Shown: positions 44,609 through 53,979 of the stretch, piece by piece | How the letters are laid out: the number at the start of each line of letters is the position of its first letter | Numbering within the stretch: the stretch's first letter is position 1 | Assembly: GCA_965226915.1 (NCBI GenBank) | Contig: CBDDEJ010000008.1 | Location: 62,001 to 126,000 of the forward strand | Source of the DNA: Io17-Chloro-G2 sp965226915 | GTDB lineage: Bacteria; Chloroflexota; Dehalococcoidia; Lucifugimonadales; UBA3495 | Direction of reading: 5' to 3' | DNA length: 64,000 bases | The notes under the pieces: model-generated | What the model saw: only the letters and a program-made list of their open reading frames with translations | Databases searched by the model: none | Told to the model about the DNA's origin: nothing | Translations under genes and position numbers: made by a program

Positions 44609-44875
44609 GTGGCCAATGAACTTGGGCCTTTGACCATAGTACTGCGGCTTACCGGTCTAGGCTGGTACGTGGCAACTTGTATAGTCCTAGGAGTGGTCGG
44701 CGGGCTATTTCTGGACGAGCTCGCCGGGACAACACCTCTATTTATCTTGCTGGGTACGATCTTGGGTAGTGTCGTCGCCTTCTGGGGCCTTTTTAAGATG
44801 GTGCAGCCCATTCTCAACGCTCCAAAAATCACAATCAGAGGCAAAGACGTGGAAGATCAGGAGGAGAAGCGCTAG
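44609..44875 (+). CDS. ATP synthase assembly protein AtpZ/AtpI-like
   Basis: 88 residues from GTG 44609; a TTG at 44582 is too close to the predicted transcription start. Two membrane helices are visible (GWYVATCIVLGVVGGLFLDE and LFILLGTILGSVVAFWGLFKMV), as in AtpZ/AtpI proteins that aid c-ring assembly or metal uptake. First gene of the operon, its stop overlapping the atpB GTG. Confidence 0.8.
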   Translation: MANELGPLTIVLRLTGLGWYVATCIVLGVVGGLFLDELAGTTPLFILLGTILGSVVAFWGLFKMVQPILNAPKITIRGKDVEDQEEKR

Positions 44876-45867
44876 TGCCATCGGGCGCCTTAGCTAAAAA
44901 GCTGCTAGTAGTGTCGGGCTTGGGCCTGGTGGCGTTATTGTTAGCGGGCGTGGCCGTCGGAGCCGTCGGTTCCGCTATCCTCCCTGGCGATTCTTTCCTG
45001 TCCAAACCAGAGATTCACCTTCCTCCGCAACCGATCTTCCCCGCCGATCTCAGAAACCAGCAACTGGGACTTACTTCGGATGACGGGCACGAGACCCCTG
45101 CGGCTCCGGCGACTGCCGGCCACGATGAAGAAGCCCACATACCGCCCCTTCCCATAACCCAGTTCGCCGTTACAAACACCCTGATTTCCTGCTGGTTCGC
45201 CACCATCGTCATCATCCTGTTCTTCGTCCTCGGCGCTCGAAAGAACAATCTGGTTCCCGGGCGTTTTCAGGGATTGGTGGAAATCCTGGTTGAAGGGGCG
45301 CTCAGGGCATGCGCCGGCGTATTGGGCTCGGATATGGCCCGCAAAGCCTTCCCCGTCATCGCCACCATGTTCTTCTTCGTCTTGTTCAACGCTTGGCTTT
45401 CGCTGTTGCCCTTCTACCAATTCTTTGGATACGTGCAGGATGGGGAGATGAAGGCCCATGTCCTTCGGTCGGCCGGCACGGACCTGAACATGCCTCTGGC
45501 GCTAGCGTTGATATCCTTCGCCTTCGTAGAATACTGGGGTTTCCGGGCCAACGGCTTCGGTTACCTGAAAAAGTTCTTTGCTTTGGGTAAACTGTTGCGG
45601 CTAAAACCCGCCGGCCTGATCGACGCATTCGTAGGATTCTTAGAGTTTATCAGCGAGTTGGTGCGGATGGTGAGTTTCACCTTCCGGTTATTCGGAAACA
45701 TGACCGCTGGAGAGATTCTGGTGGTTATGGTGACCTTCCTGGTGCCGTTCGTAGCCACCGAGTTGGTATTCGGCCTGGAATTGTTGGTCGGTCTGATTCA
45801 ATCCATCATCTTTGCCGGGCTAACGCTGGTCTTTTTGTCGGTGGCGGTCCGCCATGAGGAGCACTGA
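44875..45867 (+). CDS. atpB: F-type ATP synthase Fo subunit a
   Basis: 330 residues with a long N-terminal extension (signal-like helix, then a His- and Ala-rich linker) ahead of five or six membrane helices. The essential Arg lies in MVSFTFRLFGNMTAGEI, which faces the c ring. SIIFAGLTLVFLSVAV forms the last helix. Together with AtpE it forms the proton path. GTG start overlaps the atpZ stop. About 130 bp of AT-rich space separates it from atpE. Confidence 0.93.
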   Translation: MPSGALAKKLLVVSGLGLVALLLAGVAVGAVGSAILPGDSFLSKPEIHLPPQPIFPADLRNQQLGLTSDDGHETPAAPATAGHDEEAHIPPLPITQFAVTNTLISCWFATIVIILFFVLGARKNNLVPGRFQGLVEILVEGALRACAGVLGSDMARKAFPVIATMFFFVLFNAWLSLLPFYQFFGYVQDGEMKAHVLRSAGTDLNMPLALALISFAFVEYWGFRANGFGYLKKFFALGKLLRLKPAGLIDAFVGFLEFISELVRMVSFTFRLFGNMTAGEILVVMVTFLVPFVATELVFGLELLVGLIQSIIFAGLTLVFLSVAVRHEEH

Positions 45868-45997
45868 CCCAGCCCACGAGCGAAGGTGGACGGTTAATCC
45901 GGGCCATCGCATGACCTAGTTAAAATTATCTAAATCTATAGATTCTGCGGAAACAATCGAAAATAATTAGCCAAAAGGTTGAGGAGGACAAGTAGGT

Positions 45998-46252
45998 ATG
46001 GACCTGATCCTATTACAGGGATTCAACGCGGAAGCTGCCAAGTTCATCGGCGCCGGTCTGGCCATTGGGTTAGGAGTGGTGGGACCCGGAATCGGCATCG
46101 GCATCCTGGGCGCGGGTGCAATGGCCGCCATCGGCCGCAACCCGGAAGCGGCGGGGCAAATCCAAACCAACATGATTCTGGCCATTGCATTCGCTGAGGC
46201 GCTGGGTATTTACGCCCTGATCGTAAGCGTCATTCTATTGTTCGTGGTGTGA
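45998..46252 (+). CDS. atpE: F-type ATP synthase Fo subunit c
   Basis: 84-residue hairpin: helix 1 FIGAGLAIGLGVVGPGIGIGILGAG, polar loop RNPEAAG, helix 2 with the ion-binding Glu in ILAIAFAEALGIYALIVSVILLF. Residues around the Glu suggest proton rather than sodium coupling (an Ala follows it, not Ser or Thr). GAGGAGG precedes ATG. One nucleotide separates it from atpF. Confidence 0.95.
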   Translation: MDLILLQGFNAEAAKFIGAGLAIGLGVVGPGIGIGILGAGAMAAIGRNPEAAGQIQTNMILAIAFAEALGIYALIVSVILLFVV

Positions 46253-46253
46253 C

Positions 46254-46763
46254 ATGGCAGAGCTAGGTTTTAACATTCCCAGCTTGATCGCCTATCTGGT
46301 CAACTTCATCATCTTGCTGGCTATCCTCATGCTATTCGCTTACAAGCCGGTGCTGAAAGCGTTGGACGCCCGCTCCGAGCGTATCCGGGAGAGCTTGGAA
46401 GCCGCTGAGCGGGCCACGGCCGAGGCTGCCACTTCCCGCGCGGCGATAGAAGATCAGGTCAACGAGGCTCGCCGCCAGGGACAGCAAATGTTGGACCAGG
46501 CCCGAGAGGCGGCGGAAAGGTTCCGGGAAGAAGAGATGACCCGGGCCAGGCAGGAGGCTCAGGACTTCGCGGATAGGGCTCGAGGCGATATCCAGCGGGA
46601 GCGTGATGCAGCGGTCGCCGAAGTCCGGTCAAATTTCGGAGACCTGGCTATCACCGCGGCCGAAAGGGTGATACGGCGTTCCCTGGACCGCCAGGCTCAC
46701 CAGGAGTTGGTGGCCCAGGTCTTGGAAGAGGGTGACTCGCTCTCCTCAGGACAGAGGGGTTAA
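46254..46763 (+). CDS. atpF: F-type ATP synthase Fo subunit b
   Basis: 169 residues: an N-terminal membrane helix (LIAYLVNFIILLAILMLFAYKPVL), a long charged coiled coil (EAAERATAEAATSRAAIEDQ onward) that acts as the peripheral stalk, and a C-terminal region LAITAAERVIRRSLDRQAHQ for delta binding. Single b gene; no b' is present. Confidence 0.94.
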   Translation: MAELGFNIPSLIAYLVNFIILLAILMLFAYKPVLKALDARSERIRESLEAAERATAEAATSRAAIEDQVNEARRQGQQMLDQAREAAERFREEEMTRARQEAQDFADRARGDIQRERDAAVAEVRSNFGDLAITAAERVIRRSLDRQAHQELVAQVLEEGDSLSSGQRG

Positions 46764-46769
46764 CGGCCG

Positions 46770-47321
46770 ATGCCCAAACCGGTCTCCGGAAAACGGTACG
46801 CTGAGGCGATTTTCGAGCTTGCCATTCAGGAACAACAAGTAGAACAATGGGCCACCGAGTTGCAACTGGTTGGCGAAGTGCTTCAAGATGCGGAGTTTAG
46901 CTCCTTTCTTAAGCATGCCGACGTCCCGGTGGAACAAAAAATTAAGGCCATCGACACGGTTTTAGCCCAGGTTCATCCCTTAGTGCGAAACATGACCAAT
47001 CTGCTGGTTTCCAAGGGGCTTGTGGACTTGGCGGCCGATTTGAAAGAAGCGTACGACGAGCTTTGGGACCAGCATGCCGGGCGCCAGCGAGTGGGAGTGA
47101 CATCAGCTGTGGAGTTGGACCAACAAGAGGTTGGCCGCATATCCCAGTTCGTGTCCGGATTGATCAATAAAGAAGTCGTCGTTTCCACTCAACTAGATGA
47201 ATCCATCTTGGGCGGCGTCATTATTCAAATAGGAGACCAATTGTTGGACGGCAGCACCCGTTCCAAGCTGGAAGGGCTGCGCAGCCGCCTCCATTCCGAT
47301 ATCCTTCCGGCAAGGTCCTAA
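46770..47321 (+). CDS. atpH: F-type ATP synthase F1 subunit delta
   Basis: 183 residues. Family start SGKRYAEAIFELAIQEQQVEQW, middle DVPVEQKIKAIDTV with LVRNMTNLLVSKGLVDLAADL, and the conserved end ILGGVIIQIGDQLLDGSTRSKLEGLRSRL. It bolts F1 to the stalk. Six-nt gap after atpF. Normal length. Confidence 0.94.
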   Translation: MPKPVSGKRYAEAIFELAIQEQQVEQWATELQLVGEVLQDAEFSSFLKHADVPVEQKIKAIDTVLAQVHPLVRNMTNLLVSKGLVDLAADLKEAYDELWDQHAGRQRVGVTSAVELDQQEVGRISQFVSGLINKEVVVSTQLDESILGGVIIQIGDQLLDGSTRSKLEGLRSRLHSDILPARS

Positions 47322-47364
47322 CCGGTTATTACATCTATTACCCGGGATCTGAGGAGAGCTGCAA

Positions 47365-48876
47365 ATGGCAATTAGTGGTCCAGAGATAGTATCGCTGATC
47401 AAACGCCAGATCGAGGAATTTGGCGGCGATCTTACCTTAGTGGACGTGGGCACCGTGGTGCAGGTAGGCGACGGTATCGCCAGCATTCAGGGCTTGCAGG
47501 GAGTCCGCTCCAGCGAATTGTTGGATTTCGGCAACGACGTCTTGGGCCTGGCCCTAAACCTGGAAGCCGATCTGGTGGGCGCCGCGATTTTGGGAGATCC
47601 CAACTCTGTCAAAGAGGGCGATCAAGTTCGCTCCACCGGCAGGATCATCGAAGTGCCCGTAGGCGAGGGTCTCATCGGCCGGGTGGTCGATCCCTTGGGC
47701 CGCCCTCTTGATGGAAAGGGACCAATCAGTTCCAGCGGAAGCCGCCCGGTTGAGAAGACAGCTCCCAACGTGGTGGCGAGAAAATCGGTGGACACACCCG
47801 TCCAAACGGGCATCAAGGCCGTTGACTCCATGATTCCCATCGGACGCGGTCAACGAGAGCTCATCATCGGCGACCGCTCCACGGGAAAGACAGCGATCGC
47901 CATCGACTCGATCATCAACCAAAAAGGCGGCGATCTGATCTGCATCTATGTGGCCATCGGCCAAAAGCAGAGCAAGGTCGCTCAGGTAATGGCCACATTG
48001 GAAGATAACGACGCCATGGCCCACACCATTGTGGTCAACGCCGGCGCCGCAGATTCAGCGCCACTGCAATACATAGCGCCCTACGCTGGATGCGCCATGG
48101 CCGAAGAGTTCATGGATCAGGGCAAAGACGTGCTTATCGTCTACGACGACCTGACCAAGCATGCCTGGGCCTACCGGCAGATGTCGCTATTGCTGCGCCG
48201 CCCGGCCGGACGTGAAGCCTACCCTGGAGACATTTTCTACGTTCACAGCCGCTTGTTGGAGCGGGCGGCCCGTATGGATGACCCCCATGGCGGAGGCTCC
48301 ATAACCGCGCTTCCCATCATTGAGACCCAAGCTGGAGACGTGTCCGCATACATACCCACGAACGTCATCTCCATCACCGACGGCCAGATATATCTGGAGC
48401 CGGAGTTGTTCAACGCCGGAATACGTCCGGCCGTCAACGTGGGACTTTCAGTCTCCCGTGTCGGCGGCGCCGCCCAAACCAGGGCCATTCGCCGGGTGGC
48501 CGGCCAGCTCAGATTAGAGCTTGCCCAGTACCGTGAGTTGGCCAGTTTCGCCCAGTTCGGCACCGCCGATTTGGACGCCGCCACCCGCGCCCAGTTATCC
48601 CGGGGTCAATTGGCCATTGAGATATTAAAGCAGGCCCAATACCAGCCGCTTCCGCTGGCTGAAGAAGTGGCGATCCTCTTTGCCGTGAACGCCGGTCTGC
48701 TTACCGACATTCCTTTGGATAGGCTGGTGGATTTTGAGGCGCAGTTCCTCCGCCATGTCTCCTCCGCTCACCCGGATATCCTTCAGGCGATCACAGACAG
48801 CAATGACATCACTTCAGAAACAGAGGAACGCTTGACTCAGGTCACCAACGATTTTAAGGCCGGGTTTTTAGCCTAG
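47365..48876 (+). CDS. atpA: F-type ATP synthase F1 subunit alpha
   Basis: 503 residues. P-loop GDRSTGKTAIAIDSI, then VYVAIGQKQSKVAQV, KHAWAYRQMSLLLRRPAGREAYPGDIFYVHSRLLERAA and SVSRVGGAAQT. This is the regulatory (non-catalytic) nucleotide-binding chain of F1. GAGGAGAGC precedes ATG. Usual length. Confidence 0.96.
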   Translation: MAISGPEIVSLIKRQIEEFGGDLTLVDVGTVVQVGDGIASIQGLQGVRSSELLDFGNDVLGLALNLEADLVGAAILGDPNSVKEGDQVRSTGRIIEVPVGEGLIGRVVDPLGRPLDGKGPISSSGSRPVEKTAPNVVARKSVDTPVQTGIKAVDSMIPIGRGQRELIIGDRSTGKTAIAIDSIINQKGGDLICIYVAIGQKQSKVAQVMATLEDNDAMAHTIVVNAGAADSAPLQYIAPYAGCAMAEEFMDQGKDVLIVYDDLTKHAWAYRQMSLLLRRPAGREAYPGDIFYVHSRLLERAARMDDPHGGGSITALPIIETQAGDVSAYIPTNVISITDGQIYLEPELFNAGIRPAVNVGLSVSRVGGAAQTRAIRRVAGQLRLELAQYRELASFAQFGTADLDAATRAQLSRGQLAIEILKQAQYQPLPLAEEVAILFAVNAGLLTDIPLDRLVDFEAQFLRHVSSAHPDILQAITDSNDITSETEERLTQVTNDFKAGFLA

Positions 48877-48931
48877 TTAGAATGCTTCCCGGTCTTGGTT
48901 CGGGTTAACTCCATCAGCAGGCTCAAGATAC

Positions 48932-49795
48932 ATGCCCACTGTTAAAGACTTAAGGCGCCGAATTCGAAGCGTGGAAAACACCGGCAAGGTGACGAACGCC
49001 ATGTCGTTGGTCGCCGCTTCCAAGATGCGCCGCGCCCAACTGGCCGTCACCCAGGCCCGCCCCTTCGCCGAGAAGATCCTTGAGGTGATCGCCCACTTGG
49101 CCGCTCAGCCAGCCGACGATTCCGGACAGGTCCAGGCCCTCCTGCAGATTCGGCCGGTCCAGCGAGTAGGCATCGTAATAGTGAGTCCCGACCGCGGCCT
49201 ATGCGGCGGGCTGCACGCCAATCTCAACCGGCGGGTCGAGGGATTCATTCGAGAGCACGACGCGCCGGTCCGGTTGATCGCCGTTGGGCGTAAGGGACGC
49301 GATTTCGCGGTGCGAACCGGCCAAGACGTCCAGGCGGTTTTCACCGATCTGGGCGAGAGACCCGAATTGTTGGACACCATCGCCATCTCTCAGATCGTCA
49401 TCGATGCTTACACCACTGGAGAGGTAGACGAGGTGCACCTGGCATATACCAAGTTCGAATCCACCGTTTCTCAGCAACCCACGGTAATAAGACTTCTTCC
49501 GGTAACCCCCGCCGAGCTGAGCGGAGTGGAAAGGGTCGGGTACATCTACGAACCGGATAATCTGACGGTCCTAGGGAGCCTCCTGCCCCGCTTTGTGGAA
49601 ATGGAGGTCTACCACGCCATCCTTGAATCCATCGCCAGCGAGCAATCCGCCAGGATGGTCGCCATGCGCAACGCCACCGACAACGCCAACGAGTTGATGG
49701 AAGATCTCACCTTGGTGATGAACAAGCTGCGACAGGACGGCATCACCAACGAGTTGCTCGACCTTGTGGGCGGCATGATAGCCCTGGAAGGTTAA
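48932..49795 (+). CDS. atpG: F-type ATP synthase F1 subunit gamma
   Basis: 287 residues. N-terminal coiled helix LRRRIRSVENTGKVTNAMSLVAASKMRRAQ, middle VSPDRGLCGGLHANLNR, C-terminal helix SEQSARMVAMRNATDNANELMEDLTLVMNKLRQDGITNELLDLVGG. It is the rotor shaft. Normal order after atpA. Confidence 0.96.
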   Translation: MPTVKDLRRRIRSVENTGKVTNAMSLVAASKMRRAQLAVTQARPFAEKILEVIAHLAAQPADDSGQVQALLQIRPVQRVGIVIVSPDRGLCGGLHANLNRRVEGFIREHDAPVRLIAVGRKGRDFAVRTGQDVQAVFTDLGERPELLDTIAISQIVIDAYTTGEVDEVHLAYTKFESTVSQQPTVIRLLPVTPAELSGVERVGYIYEPDNLTVLGSLLPRFVEMEVYHAILESIASEQSARMVAMRNATDNANELMEDLTLVMNKLRQDGITNELLDLVGGMIALEG

Positions 49796-49883
49796 GACGG
49801 CATCTGCCGTATATCATTTCCTCATACCAAAAATCCCATGATCATTCATCCCAACGTCCTATTATTGGCAACAGGAGAAAACA

Positions 49884-51281
49884 ATGGCCGTAGGTAAGGT
49901 AGCTCAAGTGATCGGCACCGTCGTCGACGTAGAGTTCCCTCCCGACCAGCTTCCCAATCTTTTTGACGCGCTGGACCTGGACAACGGCGGCGAAAACCTG
50001 GTTCTGGAAGTCCAGCAACACATCGGCAACAACTGGGTCCGGTGCCTGGCGTTGGGCTCAACCGACGGCCTGGCCCGCGGGATCAATGTCAACGACACCG
50101 GTCAAAAGGTTACCGTGCCCGTGGGCAAAGAGACCTTGGGACGGCTGTTCGACGTAACCGGCACTCCCCTGGACAACCTGGGGCCGGTGGAAGCCGGCAC
50201 GAGCCTCCCGATTCACCGCGACCCGCCCGCCTTCGACGACCAGAATCCCAGCGTCGAGATCCTGGAAACGGGGATAAAGGTTTTCGACCTCATGACCCCC
50301 TTTATGAAGGGAGGAAAGATCGGCGCCTTCGGTGGCGCCGGCGTGGGAAAGACGGTCATCATTCAAGAATTGATCCGCAACATTGGCGCGGTCCACAAGG
50401 GCGTTTCGGTCTTTGCCGGCGTGGGCGAACGTTCCAGGGAGGGCAACGACCTCTGGCACGAGATGCAAGACTCTGGCGTGCTGCCAAGCACCGTCTTGGT
50501 CTTCGGGCAGATGAACGAAACGCCCGGCGTTCGCGCCCGGATTGGACTCACCGGTCTGACAATGGCTGAATACTTCCGCGACGAAGAGAAACAGGACGTT
50601 CTCCTCTTCGTGGACAACATCTACCGGTACATATTGGCGGGCATGGAGGTTTCGGCGCTGCTGGGGCGCATGCCATCCGCCGTGGGTTATCAGCCCACTC
50701 TGGGAACCGAAATGGGGCAACTGCAGGAGAGGATCACATCCACCAAGAGCGGTTCCATCACATCCCTGCAAGCCATCTATGTACCCGCCGACGATTATAC
50801 CGATCCGGGTATCGTCACCACGTTCGGGCACCTAGACGGCGTGATATCGCTGGAGCGGGCCCTTTCGGCTCAAGGTCTGTATCCGGCGGTGGATCCGCTG
50901 GCTTCGTACTCCCGGATCCTCGAGCCCCGCATTGTGGGAGAAGAGCACTACCGGCTGGCCCGGGGAGTTCAGTTGGTGTTGCAACGGTACAAGGACCTTC
51001 AGGACATAATCGCCATCCTGGGAATCGAAGAGCTGTCTGACGAGGACAAACTGACCGTTTTCCGGGCTAGGAAGATTCAGAGGTTCCTAACCCAGCCTTT
51101 CTTCGTTGCCGAAGGGTTCACTGGCCAGCCTGGCAAGTACGTGCCGGTCCGCGATACCGTCCGCGGTTTCGCGGAGATACTAGACGGCAAACACGACGAC
51201 CTCCCCGAGCAGGCCTTCTACATGGTCGGCACCATTGAAGAAGCCGTTGAAAAAGCGGCGCAACTGCAGGCAGAGGCCTAA
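49884..51281 (+). CDS. atpD: F-type ATP synthase F1 subunit beta
   Basis: 465 residues. Catalytic P-loop GGAGVGKTVIIQELI, then GVGERSREGNDLWHEM, VLLFVDNIYRYILAGMEVSALLGRMPSAVGYQPTL and the C-terminal DELSE-like ELSDEDKLTV region. The usual DNIFRFTQAG reads DNIYRYILAG, a conservative change near the nucleotide site. Followed by a HicAB pair rather than atpC, although both remain in the same direction. Confidence 0.96.
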   Translation: MAVGKVAQVIGTVVDVEFPPDQLPNLFDALDLDNGGENLVLEVQQHIGNNWVRCLALGSTDGLARGINVNDTGQKVTVPVGKETLGRLFDVTGTPLDNLGPVEAGTSLPIHRDPPAFDDQNPSVEILETGIKVFDLMTPFMKGGKIGAFGGAGVGKTVIIQELIRNIGAVHKGVSVFAGVGERSREGNDLWHEMQDSGVLPSTVLVFGQMNETPGVRARIGLTGLTMAEYFRDEEKQDVLLFVDNIYRYILAGMEVSALLGRMPSAVGYQPTLGTEMGQLQERITSTKSGSITSLQAIYVPADDYTDPGIVTTFGHLDGVISLERALSAQGLYPAVDPLASYSRILEPRIVGEEHYRLARGVQLVLQRYKDLQDIIAILGIEELSDEDKLTVFRARKIQRFLTQPFFVAEGFTGQPGKYVPVRDTVRGFAEILDGKHDDLPEQAFYMVGTIEEAVEKAAQLQAEA

Positions 51282-51323
51282 TTAGGAGCAATTCAAGGCT
51301 ACGGGAATCAGGCCGGAGAATTC

Positions 51324-51521
51324 GTGCCCCCTAAGATACGAGGACTGATCTCCGAGCTTGAACGCGCCGGGTTCGAGAATCGGGGAGGCCGCGGCAGCCA
51401 CAGAAATTTCGTTCATCCAAACCTGGGAAGACCTGTTACGATATCAGGTGATTTTGGGGAAGACGCCAAGCAGTACCAGGTGAGAGCAGTACGGCTGGCC
51501 ATCGAAGCATCTGAAAAATGA
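51324..51521 (+). CDS. HicA-type toxin (mRNA interferase) in atp operon
   Basis: 65 residues, YcfA/HicA fold: RGLISELERAGFENRGGRGSHRNFVHPNLGRPVTISGDFG. The conserved Ser-His of the RNase site is at 25-26. GTG start follows GGAG. Stop overlaps the next ATG (ATGA), the usual toxin-antitoxin coupling. It lies 42 bp after atpD, so an atp transcript would include it. Confidence 0.78.
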   Translation: MPPKIRGLISELERAGFENRGGRGSHRNFVHPNLGRPVTISGDFGEDAKQYQVRAVRLAIEASEK

Positions 51522-51757
51522 ATGATAGTGCAAAGTACGTCAAGATAGTCGAATGGTCTGATGAAGACCAATGCTATGTAGGGAGCGCTCCAGGGTTGGT
51601 CTACGGCGGTTGTCATGGCAACAACGAAAGAGCGGTCTTTGACGAGCTCTGTAGTATCGTTGACGAAGCGATTGAGATTTGCTTGAAACAGGGCAAGCCG
51701 TTGCCACCGGCAACCGCCGGTCGAGACTATGCTAATAAGATGCAGAACGTCGGGTAG
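51518..51757 (+). CDS. HicB-type antitoxin in atp operon
   Basis: 79 residues with the partial RNase-H-like HicB fold: YVKIVEWSDEDQCYVGSAPGLVYGGCHGNNERAVFDELCSIVDEAIEIC. It is shorter than many HicB proteins and shows no separate DNA-binding domain, so autorepression may be lacking. Expected to bind and neutralise the HicA protein. The atpC gene starts 76 bp later. Confidence 0.75.
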   Translation: MNDSAKYVKIVEWSDEDQCYVGSAPGLVYGGCHGNNERAVFDELCSIVDEAIEICLKQGKPLPPATAGRDYANKMQNVG

Positions 51758-51833
51758 CTCCGGACGAATCAATCACGTCTTGATTAGGTAAGCCCATTTG
51801 CCCGGTTAGCGTTCGTTCAAACGAGGAACATTT

Positions 51834-52268
51834 ATGTCCCCAATGCGCTTGGAAATAATCACTGCTGAGAAGGAAGTGTACGCCGACGATGTGGACGTGT
51901 TGGTGGCCCCTGGAATAGAGGGGCAACTGGGCATTTTGCCCCACCATGCGCCCTTGATGACGGCGTTGCAGCCCGGCGAACTGATGATTCGCAAAGATGG
52001 CGAGGAGTCTTACCTAGCGGTCACCGGAGGCTTTCTAGAGGTCATCGGCAGCAAGGTTACGATCTTGGCCGACGCCTGTGAGCGTTCCGATGAAATCGAC
52101 GAGGAACGGGCCCAGGCGGCCATCGACAGGGCCAGGGAAGAAATGGGCCGCGCTGACGCCAACCAGCAATTGGCTCAGGCCGCGGTGGCCATGCACAGAG
52201 CCCAGATCAGGCTGAACGTGGTGAGGCGCAGAAGGCCAAGGACTACGCCGGGACCCTCCGCTTCTTGA
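51834..52268 (+). CDS. atpC: F-type ATP synthase F1 subunit epsilon
   Basis: 144 residues. Beta-sandwich MRLEIITAEKEVYADDVDVLVAPGIEGQLGILPHHAPLMTAL and GFLEVIGSKVTILADACERSDEID, then a C-terminal helical pair (EERAQAAIDRAREEMG). It is the last gene of the operon, separated from atpD by the HicAB pair. C-terminal tail is basic and unusual. Confidence 0.93.
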   Translation: MSPMRLEIITAEKEVYADDVDVLVAPGIEGQLGILPHHAPLMTALQPGELMIRKDGEESYLAVTGGFLEVIGSKVTILADACERSDEIDEERAQAAIDRAREEMGRADANQQLAQAAVAMHRAQIRLNVVRRRRPRTTPGPSAS

Positions 52269-52332
52269 TTCCAAACCGGCCTCACCCTGTTTCTTAACGG
52301 TGGGACCAGACCTTTTCCGATCACCGCTTCAG

Positions 52333-52986
52333 CTAAATTTCCCCTTCCCCGCTCAGGTAGTAGGTCATCGACTGTAGGGAAACCACCGGGTCGATGTTGC
52401 GAATCTTCACCCCAGGCAACACCTGGGGAGCGATGGGCGCGTAATTTAGGATTGCCTGCACCCCGCAATCCATCAGCCGGTCAATCACGCTTTGGGTGCG
52501 GTCCACGGGTACCGCGACGATGGCAATGCTGATTGCCTCGCGTTTGACTGTGTGGTCCAGTTGATCCATCGGCTGAACGATAAGCCCAGCCACGTCCTCT
52601 CCCACCACTGCTGGGTCGCCGTCAAAAGCCGCGACCAGCCGAAACCCGTCGGGTGTGAACCCTGGATAGCTCAGAATGGCCCGGCCCAGCCTTCCTACGC
52701 CCACGACCGCCACGTTCCATTGAGTGTTCAGGCCCAGGATTTCCTTCAAGCGGTCCAGCAGGTGGACCACGTCGTAACCCCGGCCTTGCTTGCCGAAACG
52801 CCCAAAGTAGCTCAGGTCTTTTCGAATCTGCGCCGGAGTCACCTGCAGCCTATCCCCCAGCTGGTGGGAGCTGACCACCTCAGCTCCGTTCTCCCGCAGC
52901 CGGCTCAGGATCCGTACATACTGGGGCAGACGGGCGACCACGACTTCAGGCACGTCCACGCGGCGGGGCGAAGAGCCGGAGGGCAT
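52333..52986 (-). CDS. rex: Redox-sensing transcriptional repressor Rex
   Basis: 217 residues. N-terminal winged helix (LPQYVRILSRLRENG, SSHQLGDRLQVTPAQIRKDLSYFGRFGKQGRGYDV) binds DNA. C-terminal Rossmann domain (VAVVGVGRLGRAILSY, AAFDGDPAVVGEDVAGL) binds NADH/NAD+. It represses fermentation or respiration genes until NADH rises. AAGGAGG precedes ATG. Convergent with the atp operon. A TTGTGA...TCACAA-type operator was searched for near it and not seen. Confidence 0.94.
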   Translation of the reverse strand: MPSGSSPRRVDVPEVVVARLPQYVRILSRLRENGAEVVSSHQLGDRLQVTPAQIRKDLSYFGRFGKQGRGYDVVHLLDRLKEILGLNTQWNVAVVGVGRLGRAILSYPGFTPDGFRLVAAFDGDPAVVGEDVAGLIVQPMDQLDHTVKREAISIAIVAVPVDRTQSVIDRLMDCGVQAILNYAPIAPQVLPGVKIRNIDPVVSLQSMTYYLSGEGEI

Positions 52987-53221
52987 GCTACGCCCCTCCT
53001 TGAGGCGCGGCCACGGCAGGTGCGGCCACGGGAGGAGTGGTGTATATGGGTCGGGTATGTGAGGGAATTAGGGACACGATATGATGGTTGCCGGCGCCCC
53101 CTGCTCGAATTGGGGCCATTATAACCTATAATTAGCATCCGGTTTCACGCTATAGGCTTGCGATATCTGCGAATCGCCGGCCCATCGCCCTGGTTTAATC
53201 GGTTGGACTTGGAGGTTTGGT

Positions 53222-53515
53222 TTGCCCATTGGAGTCTGCCGGGTATCTTTTCACCTTCCTGGAGTTCAAAGTCTGAAGGGCAAACGTCAGGTTTCCCGAT
53301 CGGTAAACGCCCGTATCCGGAATCAGTTCAATGTGGCCGTCTCAGAGGTGGAGGACCAGGACCTCTGGCAACGCCTCACACTGGAGATTTGCTGCGTCAG
53401 CAACGATTCCAACCACGCCAACCAAATTCTTGCCAACGTGGTGGCCTTTGTGGAAGACCAGCGCCGCGACCTGGAGGTACTGGATTACGAGACTGAAATA
53501 ATCACCGGAGTCTAG
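53222..53515 (+). CDS. DUF503 family protein (YlxP-like)
   Basis: 97 residues. Pattern VCRVSFHLPGVQSLKGKRQVSRSVNARIRNQFNVAVSEVEDQDLWQRLTLEICCVSNDSNHANQIL is that of DUF503, a small ferredoxin-like fold often beside rbfA and truB, though those genes are not here. TTG start with GGAGG 6 nt upstream. TATAAT at 53127-53132 is a possible -10 site. Confidence 0.85.
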   Translation: MPIGVCRVSFHLPGVQSLKGKRQVSRSVNARIRNQFNVAVSEVEDQDLWQRLTLEICCVSNDSNHANQILANVVAFVEDQRRDLEVLDYETEIITGV

Positions 53516-53715
53516 CCCCAATGGCGCCAATGGAAATTTTGGGGGATTGAGCATCCGAATTTCCCAGACGTTCGTCGAAATGGAAACCTTGACGCGCCGT
53601 ATCTGTCTTTGTAGACTTGGCCACGGGTATTCCAACAGTGCCACCATATGGGCGCCAGCAGGTCTGGCCCCCAGACATAATCGAAAAACTTCATTTGCAC
53701 TTAGGAGGTGCGCTA

Positions 53716-53907
53716 ATGTATGCCGAAATGTCAAGCATTGACGCTGGAATCAAGTTCAAGACCCGGGCAGGACTAGTGGTTGAGACCACCGGCGTCAGCC
53801 AGCAATTGGAAGTCAACGACGTCAACGTACACGAGGTGGTCATCGTCGAGGGAGACGGCCAGGGAGAAAAATACCTCCACAACCTAGACTACGCCGAGAA
53901 AGTCTAG
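53716..53907 (+). CDS. Small conserved-type hypothetical protein
   Basis: 63 residues starting at ATG 53716, which follows AGGAGG by 7 nt. It is an all-beta-like strand sequence (FKTRAGLVVETTGVSQQLEVNDVNVHEVVIVEGDG), with no membrane segment or Cys pair. No family was recognised. An intrinsic terminator follows. Confidence 0.65.
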   Translation: MYAEMSSIDAGIKFKTRAGLVVETTGVSQQLEVNDVNVHEVVIVEGDGQGEKYLHNLDYAEKV

Positions 53908-53979
53908 CCATCTCGCGGCGATAAGGCCGCGATCCTCAAGGAAATCTCCCCTAGTGTTCCTCAGCCTCGCTAATTAAAA

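Noticed and set aside
52987..53160. Rex operator in the rex upstream region
   Set aside because: No TTGTGA...TCACAA-type palindrome could be found by eye.
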